Source of the DNA: Caldifarciminota bacterium
GTDB lineage: Bacteria > Hydrothermota > Tepidihabitantia > Tepidihabitantales > Tepidihabitantaceae
Reading direction: 5' to 3'
DNA length: 9,248 nucleotides
NCBI GenBank assembly: GCA_903908785.1
Contig: CAIVTL010000140.1
Span: 1 to 9,248, forward strand
Position numbers and translations under genes: made by a program
Part shown: positions 5,286-9,248 of the stretch, piece by piece
Layout of the letters: every line of letters begins with the position of its first letter
Position numbering within the stretch: position 1 is the first letter of the stretch
The notes under the pieces: generated by a model
What the model was told of the DNA's origin: nothing
Databases searched by the model: none
What the model saw: the letters and a program-made list of their open reading frames with translations, nothing else

Positions 5286-6955
5286 ATAGTGCGTTCTCGA
5301 TAGCGCCGAGCCCCCAGCAGTTCGCGTTCTTCTTTACCGCCGCCTTCATCGTGGCGGCAGTGCTGCTCGCGTGCCAGGGCTGGCGGAAGCGATGGCCGCT
5401 CCTGCCCTGGCTCACCATCATGCTGTGGGGTGTCACGTTCGGGTTCGTCGGCTCCAAGCTGATGCTCATTCCCGTCGGCGGCTGGCTGGCCGGGCTGGCG
5501 AACTTCCATCTGCCTGCGACAGCGGACAAAACCCTGCTGGGCGGGCTCATCGGCGGCATCTTCGGCATCGAGCTGAGCCGGCGCTGGCTCCGCTTCAACC
5601 AGCCGGTTGCGGACGCCTACGCGCTGGTGCTCCCGCTCGCAACGGCCATCGGGCGCATCGGCTGCCTGCTCGGCGGCTGCTGCTTCGGCACTCCCACGAA
5701 TCTTCCCTGGGCGGTCTCCTATGGCCCCGGCTCGTCCGCGCTCGAGGCTCACCTTGCGCGCGAACTTCTTGCCCCCGGCGCCCTTCGGTCCCTGCCGGTG
5801 CACCCGCTTCAGGGCTACGACATCGTATTGATGCTGGGCCTCACCCTGCTCCTGCTGAAAGCCCGCAGGCATCTCAAACGGAGCGGCAGCCTGCTCGCTC
5901 TCTACCTCGCGGCGTACGGCGTCATCAGGTTCGGCGAAGAGTTCATCCGCGAGGGCGGCTCATCGGTGGCCGGGCTCAAGTACGTACAATGGGGACTGCT
6001 TCTGGGTGTGGCCATTGCGCTTGCGGTACTCGTCACTCGTGAACGTGCAAGTCTTTGCCGCCCCATGGCCGCGGCCAAACCTGCGGGCGGCGTTCGAGCT
6101 GCCCTGGCCCTTGCCGCTGTCCTCGCTGTCATCGTCGCCGGGTACGGCTGGTTCACTCCGCTCGAAATCACTATCATCGGCCTGCACCTTGTCCCTTTGA
6201 CGATTGCCGCCCTTGCGGCGTTCGTGCCGGCCCGATGGCGCGGTTTCCTCGGTCGCTCCGCCGCAACCCTTGCCGCCGGCGCGGCCCTGCTGGTGAGCGG
6301 CGACTCCATCGCGGGCAAGAACCCCGGCACCCATTCCTACTACAGCCTTTACGCCGCCGGGACGCGCGGGGCCTACACCGAGATTTGCGGCAGCCACTAC
6401 CGCTTCACCACCGGCGGCGTCGGCGTGTCGCGTACCAACGTCCGCAACCCTGAAGACCGAACTGAATACGGCATTCGCGGCTACCTGGGCTCACGGGACT
6501 GGAACTATTGGAATGAATATGGCGAGCCCGGCCACACGTCCCAGCTCCTTTACACCATCAACCCGTACTTCCTGCTTGAGACACGCTGGGTCGGCGCGGG
6601 CGTCGGCGTGCACGCCGGCAATCACCCCTTCAGCACGGGCTGGGACGGCAGGCTTACAGTACTGCCGCAGGCGCACCTCCGGCTCGGCAAGCGGCGCGGC
6701 GTGTTTGTGGAAGGCGGATTCGCCGACAACATACTCGGCGGCCTGCCGCAACCGCTGGTAAGGCTCGGCGTCGGTCACGAATACGAGGACGGCTCGTCAA
6801 TCCTTATCGGTGCGGCCTACACCGGCATCTTCGCCGAATCCAACCTCAAGGTCGGCAGCCGCATCGACCTGACCCCATACGCCTCCCTCCTGCCACCTTT
6901 CGGCCAGGATCTGGACTACCAGGTCGGACTGGCGCTCCGCTGGCGATTGCCCTAG
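5282..6955 (+). CDS. Lgt-like membrane protein fused to a beta-strand-rich C-terminal domain
   Basis: Residues 10-255 form a multi-span membrane domain of the prolipoprotein diacylglyceryl transferase (Lgt) superfamily: TLLGGLIGGIFG (84-95), GRIGCLLGGCCFG (124-136), VHPLQGYD (173-180) and IRFGEEFIR (215-223). The residues matching E. coli Lgt H103, N146, N149 and E151 are replaced (by L, C, G and C), while the first motif arginine and the RFGEEFIR arginines remain. It therefore belongs to the divergent 'GC..GCC.G' branch, and ordinary lipoprotein transferase activity is doubtful. Three further hydrophobic segments follow (271-289, 293-315, 326-343). The last, ending SIAGK, looks like a signal peptide. 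Residues 350-557 are rich in alternating Y/G/W strands (GVGVSRTN, LLETRWVGAGVGV, VGLALRWRLP) and resemble an outer-membrane beta-barrel. AGGAGG lies only 4 nt before the GTG start. Confidence 0.75.
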   Translation: MNSAFSIAPSPQQFAFFFTAAFIVAAVLLACQGWRKRWPLLPWLTIMLWGVTFGFVGSKLMLIPVGGWLAGLANFHLPATADKTLLGGLIGGIFGIELSRRWLRFNQPVADAYALVLPLATAIGRIGCLLGGCCFGTPTNLPWAVSYGPGSSALEAHLARELLAPGALRSLPVHPLQGYDIVLMLGLTLLLLKARRHLKRSGSLLALYLAAYGVIRFGEEFIREGGSSVAGLKYVQWGLLLGVAIALAVLVTRERASLCRPMAAAKPAGGVRAALALAAVLAVIVAGYGWFTPLEITIIGLHLVPLTIAALAAFVPARWRGFLGRSAATLAAGAALLVSGDSIAGKNPGTHSYYSLYAAGTRGAYTEICGSHYRFTTGGVGVSRTNVRNPEDRTEYGIRGYLGSRDWNYWNEYGEPGHTSQLLYTINPYFLLETRWVGAGVGVHAGNHPFSTGWDGRLTVLPQAHLRLGKRRGVFVEGGFADNILGGLPQPLVRLGVGHEYEDGSSILIGAAYTGIFAESNLKVGSRIDLTPYASLLPPFGQDLDYQVGLALRWRLP

Positions 6956-6989
6956 CTCCGCCAAGCGGCTGAAGACCGCGCCTTTCGGG

Positions 6990-7024
6990 CTTTGGTATTT
7001 AGGATTTGGTGTTTGGAGCTTCCG
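6990..7024. repeat. Heptamer-phased tract D
   Basis: Five phased 7-bp words, four fitting NTTTRGN (CTTTGGT, ATTTAGG), then GCTTCCG. It ends just ahead of the relE/parE remnant. Confidence 0.8.
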
Positions 7025-7079
7025 GCGATCTGCGCCAACTGCGCCTGGCCGGCACGAAATCGGGAGGTGTTCCGACTTC

Positions 7080-7379
7080 TGCCCCATTGGCAACCCGCGG
7101 CCGCCGGGCTGCCGCAAACTCGTTGGCCGCGACGGCTGGCGGATTCGGGTCGGTGACTACCGCGTCATCTACCAGATAGACGATTCAGCTCGGACCGTCC
7201 TCGTCCTCCCCGTCGGGCACCGCCGGGACATCTACAACCAGCCGCGGACTGCAAGCCCGCTATCCGCTCTCCGCCCACCGGTCAGCCGGCTTCGTGGCTT
7301 GCGATTTGGAGTCTGGTGCTTTTGCCTTCCCGCGCTTGCGCGGGCTATCTACAATCTCAAATGGGTGCGTTCATTATAA
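7080..7379 (+). pseudogene. RelE/ParE-type toxin remnant (N-terminus missing)
   Basis: From about 7086 the frame reads GNPRPPGCRKLVGRDGWRIR, followed by VGDYRVIYQID and VLVLPVGHRRDIYN (to 7238). This is the C-terminal half of a RelE/ParE mRNA-interferase-like toxin, including the conserved 'RIRVGDYRVIY' strand pair and final 'GHRRDIY'. The first 35 or so residues are absent: upstream codons do not fit the family in any frame, and heptamer tract D sits where they should be. No start codon or ribosome binding site is visible. After DIYN the frame runs on through repeat sequence to TAA 7377-7379. No antitoxin gene is adjacent. I take it as a broken toxin gene, possibly truncated by the repeat. 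Confidence 0.7.
7298..7367. repeat. Heptamer-phased tract E with GC palindrome
   Basis: Words from 7298 to 7332 (CTTGCGA, TTTGGAG and others) run into the palindrome CCCGCGC-TT-GCGCGGG (7329-7344). Beyond it come ATCTACA, ATCTCAA and ATGGG (7347-7365), as in tract C. Confidence 0.75.
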
Positions 7380-7384
7380 TGAAC
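7369..7384. promoter_or_regulatory. Solo copy of the toxin-antitoxin operator
   Basis: GTTCATTATAATGAAC is a perfect 16-bp palindrome that contains a consensus -10 box (TATAAT, 7375-7380). It matches 14 of 16 bases of 8106-8121 in the toxin-antitoxin promoter, and both are preceded by GGGTRCG. It has no good -35 box and no recognisable gene behind it. Confidence 0.6.
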
Positions 7385-7432
7385 CGCGCGGAGTGGGCAG
7401 CAAGATCAAGCGTCAGACGCGGGGAATCCGAT

Positions 7433-7478
7433 ACTGCCAACTGCAAACTGGCAACTGGAAACTCGCGCGCAGCGCGCG
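7433..7478. repeat. Heptamer-phased tract F1 with GC palindrome
   Basis: Five phased words, four fitting ACTGNNA, end in ACTCGCG and repeat the end of tract A. They run into the palindrome CGCGCGC-A-GCGCGCG (7464-7478). Tract F2 follows and is partly complementary to F1 (AAACT against AGTTT every 7 nt). Confidence 0.8.
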
Positions 7479-7481
7479 GGC

Positions 7482-7557
7482 CTTGGGGTTTAGAGTTTGG
7501 AGTTTAGAGTTTGTCCTCCGTGTTGGGACTTGTGGTTTCCCGCGCCGCGCGGGCTGA
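7482..7557. repeat. Composite repeat, copy 2 (tract F2 plus GC palindrome)
   Basis: CTTGGGG and four more phased words (7482-7516), TCCGTGTTGG and the palindrome CCCGCGCCGCGCGGG (7539-7553) repeat the unit at 4655-4730 in the same orientation. Confidence 0.85.
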
Positions 7558-7570
7558 ATCGACGTTCGCC

Positions 7571-7605
7571 AATCATCAATCCAAAATCCAAAACCGAAAA
7601 TCGGT
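7571..7605. repeat. Heptamer-phased tract F3
   Basis: Five phased 7-bp words fitting AAYCNNN (AATCCAA twice, AACCGAA), located 17 nt after the palindrome of the composite repeat. Confidence 0.8.
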
Positions 7606-7649
7606 CGCGTCTTTCGAAGTTTGTCTCGCCGTTCGTCCGAACGTATCCT

Positions 7650-7781
7650 GACCTGTGTCGCGACCTGCGTCGGCACGCGCGTCTTCGCCTGAATCTCAAC
7701 CTCGACCTCCACCCGGACCTCAACCTCTACCTCTACCTTTACCTGAACCTTTCCCTCAACCTTAACCTCTTCCTTATCCAG
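7650..7781. repeat. Hexamer-phased tract (NNCCTN)n
   Basis: Twenty-two 6-bp words in one phase, most fitting NNCCTN and best between 7698 and 7775 (AACCTC, TACCTC). Because 6 is a multiple of 3 it reads as dipeptides: NL/DL/YL on the plus strand and VE/VK on the minus strand. The minus frame is open from 7871 down to 7413 and has helical LEAERRAERRLERLLDKEE ahead of the V-E/K stretch, but no ATG or GTG at its beginning. Confidence 0.75.
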
Positions 7782-7983
7782 AAGCCGTTCGAGGCGTCGT
7801 TCGGCTCGCCTTTCGGCTTCAAGTAACAGCAGTTCAAGGAATTGGCGTACCGCACGGCAGTTCGGCAGACCCTACCCTGGGGGCAGTCTCTGGGCCGCCC
7901 ACTCCACGGCAGAATTGTGGTTCCGGCCGTGCCTGACCGCTACATATAGACTGTCGGGAACGGCGAGCCGACTCCGAACCGCC

Positions 7984-8027
7984 CGGCCCGCCAATTCGGT
8001 CGGCGGGCCGTGAGCCGTCAGCCGTTG
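7984..8027. repeat. Long hairpin followed by three GCCGTNN heptamers
   Basis: CGGCCCGCC (7984-7992) pairs with GGCGGGCCG (8002-8010) around a 9-nt loop. From 8007 three words fit GCCGTNN (GCCGTGA, GCCGTCA, GCCGTTG). No T run follows on either strand. Confidence 0.6.
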
Positions 8028-8037
8028 CGGCCCTAAT

Positions 8038-8058
8038 AGGTGACTGTCCCTCATTCCC
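8038..8058 (+). repeat. REP-like word, copy 3
   Basis: AGGTGACTGTCCCTCATTCC, the third copy of the word at 4963 and 5033 and in the same orientation. It lies 32 nt before the toxin-antitoxin -35 box. Confidence 0.55.
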
Positions 8059-8089
8059 CGCGTTCGGCTATCCCCGCCGCGTGAGGCGC

Positions 8090-8135
8090 TTGACATCCGG
8101 GTACGGTTCAATATTATGAACTTGAGTTCAAAATA
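8090..8135 (+). promoter_or_regulatory. Promoter with palindromic operator of the HEPN/MNT operon
   Basis: TTGACA (8090-8095), a 16-nt spacer and TATTAT (8112-8117). A dyad with 11-bp arms, 8112-8122 and 8125-8135, one mismatch and 2-nt centre, covers the -10 box and start site up to the GTG codon; its core is TGAACT-TG-AGTTCA. An overlapping 16-bp half-palindrome (8106-8121) resembles the solo copy at 7369. Binding by the winged-helix antitoxin would block transcription. The leader is about 12 nt with no ribosome binding site. Confidence 0.75.
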
Positions 8136-8693
8136 GTGAATAATAAACCACGGACGCGGGTTGCGAAACCGGGCAGCCCGTTTCTGGCGACCGCCGAACA
8201 GGCCGTCCTGGCGTTTCTGGCCCGTCACGCCGACCGCGAGTTCTACGACCGGCAGGTAGCCGACGAGACCGGCCTGTCGCGTGGCTCCGTAAACGCGGCA
8301 CTGCGCTCGCTGGCGCGCACCGGACTGCTGCACGCGGAACCGCGGGGAAGAATGAAGTTCTACCGCGCGTCCCTCGATGACCCGCGCGTACGATGTTTCA
8401 AAATCCTGCTGAATGTCGCCGGACTGTCCGCCTGGGTCAAACGTCTGAGCCATCCGGCGCAGCGCATAATCATGTTCGGCAGCGCTGCCGAGGGACGGGA
8501 CTTGCCCTCAAGTGACATCGACATCATGGTGCTGACCAACGCGCCGGACGCGGTCAGACGGATGCTGGCAGTTCGGACCGGACGGGTTCAGGCCGTCGTC
8601 GTAACCCCGGTAGGCCTGGCGGAAATGGAACAACGGAATCCGGCATTCACCGCCCAGGTCAGGAAAGGCATCGAACTGTGGAACGCCCACTAG
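8136..8693 (+). CDS. Winged-helix/MNT nucleotidyltransferase antitoxin
   Basis: The 185-residue product joins two domains. Residues about 19-78 form a winged helix-turn-helix (EQAVLAFLARH, ETGLSRGSVNAALRSLARTG, MKFYRAS). Residues about 105-180 form a minimal nucleotidyltransferase (MNT) with an exact GSX10DXD motif: G115-S116 and D127-I-D129. In this superfamily the motif binds metal and NTP. MNT antitoxins of HEPN toxins are known to AMPylate their partner. The third carboxylate expected in the later strand is not evident (VQAVVV, 151-156), so catalysis could be altered. The fused DNA-binding domain and the dyad over its own promoter suggest autoregulation. It begins with GTG without a ribosome binding site on a short leader, and overlaps the HEPN gene by 16 bp. 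Confidence 0.85.
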   Translation: MNNKPRTRVAKPGSPFLATAEQAVLAFLARHADREFYDRQVADETGLSRGSVNAALRSLARTGLLHAEPRGRMKFYRASLDDPRVRCFKILLNVAGLSAWVKRLSHPAQRIIMFGSAAEGRDLPSSDIDIMVLTNAPDAVRRMLAVRTGRVQAVVVTPVGLAEMEQRNPAFTAQVRKGIELWNAH

Positions 8694-9172
8694 ACCCGGA
8701 CTTCGAGTCCTGTATCAAGTCCGGCAAGATAAGACGGTTCGCCGCCGGCGCGGAACTCGTGGCGGCTGAATTGGAGACGGCCCGCCAGGACTTCGAAGAA
8801 GCGACGCGGACCGCAGCCGCAGGCGGGTTCAAGTGGGCGACGATCCAGGCATACTACGCGATGTTCCACACTGCCCGGGCACTGCTGTATGCCGAAGGAT
8901 TTCGCGAACGCAGCCATCGCTGCCTGGTCATTGCGCTCCGCGCCCTGTACGTTCAGCCTCGCCGACTGGAACTCGAGTTCGTTGAGGGAATGGAAGCCGG
9001 CAAGATGCTGCGCGAGAACGCCGATTACTACAGCCGGTTTTCCGACGCGGGCGCGCATAGGGCCCTGGACCTGGCCAAACGGTTCCTCGCCCGTGCGCGC
9101 CAACTGATTGATAACCCGGACGACAACATCGTCGCCCGCGACCGGCCGGCCCGACGGAATCGCAGACCGTAA
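8678..9172 (+). CDS. HEPN-domain toxin (UPF0332/PF05168-like)
   Basis: The 164-residue helical protein has the HEPN pattern of the UPF0332 group: ELETARQDFEEA (31-42), WATIQAYYAMFHTARALLYAEGF (53-75), SHRCL (79-83) and LRENADYYSRFSDAGAHRALDLAKRFL (111-137). HEPN proteins partnered with MNT proteins are commonly RNA-cleaving toxins. The canonical RX4-6H motif is not clear here: R76 and H80 are three residues apart, so RNase activity is unproven. The tail (ARDRPARRNRRP) is strongly basic. The GTG start is preceded by AGGAAAGG with 9-nt spacing inside the antitoxin gene, and the 16-bp overlap suggests translational coupling. Its last codons run into a heptamer-phased tract, so the native C-terminus may have been altered by the repeat. 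Confidence 0.85.
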   Translation: MERPLDPDFESCIKSGKIRRFAAGAELVAAELETARQDFEEATRTAAAGGFKWATIQAYYAMFHTARALLYAEGFRERSHRCLVIALRALYVQPRRLELEFVEGMEAGKMLRENADYYSRFSDAGAHRALDLAKRFLARARQLIDNPDDNIVARDRPARRNRRP

Positions 9173-9207
9173 CCCGCTAACCGCCTGCCGCTGTCCGCTG
9201 ACCGCCC
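9166..9207. repeat. Heptamer-phased tract I
   Basis: Six phased 7-bp words fitting NCCGYNN (ACCGTAA, GCCGCTG), the first of which contains the TAA of the HEPN gene. Confidence 0.7.
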
Positions 9208-9233
9208 GTAGGCCGTTCCGCCACTAGACCCCG

Positions 9234-9248
9234 GGAATCCTGGATTCC
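9234..9248. repeat. Inverted repeat at the window edge
   Basis: GGAATCC-T-GGATTCC is a perfect 7-bp inverted repeat that reaches the last base. It may be part of a larger palindromic element cut by the window end. Confidence 0.5.

Larger units (their letters stand above)
6956..8089. other. 1.1-kb gene-poor region with repeats, palindromes and gene relics
   Basis: No intact gene was found. In order it holds heptamer tract D, a relE/parE remnant (about 7080-7238), tract E with a GC palindrome, a solo operator copy (7369-7384), tracts F1-F3 with two palindromes, a hexamer-phased tract (7650-7781), a long hairpin (7984-8010) and a REP-like word (8038). Open frames that run through the tracts are composed of repeat words. 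Confidence 0.65.

Noticed and set aside
5045..5872. Minus-strand frames opposite the Lgt-like gene
   Set aside because: Antisense shadows; the plus strand carries the recognisable membrane domain, promoter and ribosome binding site.
7294..7826. Plus-strand open frames at 7294-7557, 7316-7507 and 7497-7826
   Set aside because: They consist almost wholly of heptamer and hexamer repeat words and GC palindromes; the same peptide fragments recur from other repeat copies (also at 4670-5020).
7872..8453. Minus-strand frame across the toxin-antitoxin promoter
   Set aside because: It runs antisense to the antitoxin gene and its operator; the distal part has protein-like words but no start, ribosome binding site or recognisable family.

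Overview
The window is GC-rich DNA (coding regions strongly G/C at third positions) from what looks like an uncultivated diderm bacterium. The signs are a parallel beta-helix surface protein with about 100-residue modules, lipoprotein and secreted proteins, a membrane protein ending in a beta-barrel-like domain, and intergenic regions packed with short degenerate repeats of a kind seen in metagenome-derived genomes. A WOR-3/FCB-type lineage is my guess; no rRNA or marker gene is present to settle it.

Layout. 1-1104 (+): the 3' part of a beta-helix protein gene, with an apparent one-base frameshift near 208-222. It converges on a minus-strand gene (1198-2379) for a PDZ-containing exported protein. 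That gene's reading frame continues for 27 sensible codons past an in-frame TAG, then ends just before a good intrinsic terminator. Upstream on the minus strand is a SAM-dependent methyltransferase (2627-3658), whose promoter sits so close to its ATG that the mRNA should be nearly leaderless. 4069-4494 (+) is a secreted KTSC-domain protein with a clear promoter and ribosome binding site. 4763-4912 (-) is a 49-residue single-pass membrane protein, recognisable mainly by a near-consensus promoter ending 7 nt before its ATG. 5282-6955 (+) is an Lgt-like inner-membrane protein fused to a beta-strand-rich C-terminal domain. 6956-8089 has no intact gene: it holds a relE/parE toxin remnant, repeats and palindromes. 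8136-9172 (+) is a two-gene toxin-antitoxin operon, a winged-helix/MNT nucleotidyltransferase antitoxin overlapping a HEPN toxin, with a palindromic operator over its own promoter.

The most unusual feature is the intergenic DNA. At least ten tracts are built from degenerate 7-bp words kept in strict phase (for example ACTGNAA, TTTRGRG, ATCTNCA, AATCCAA, NCAGAAN). They often flank short GC-rich palindromes, and one composite unit occurs twice. A further tract has a strict 6-bp phase. There is also a second copy of the toxin-antitoxin operator (14 of 16 bases identical) about 740 bp upstream of the operon, next to the relE remnant. Most genes appear to be transcribed singly from sigma-70-type promoters; the only overlapping pair is the toxin-antitoxin operon.
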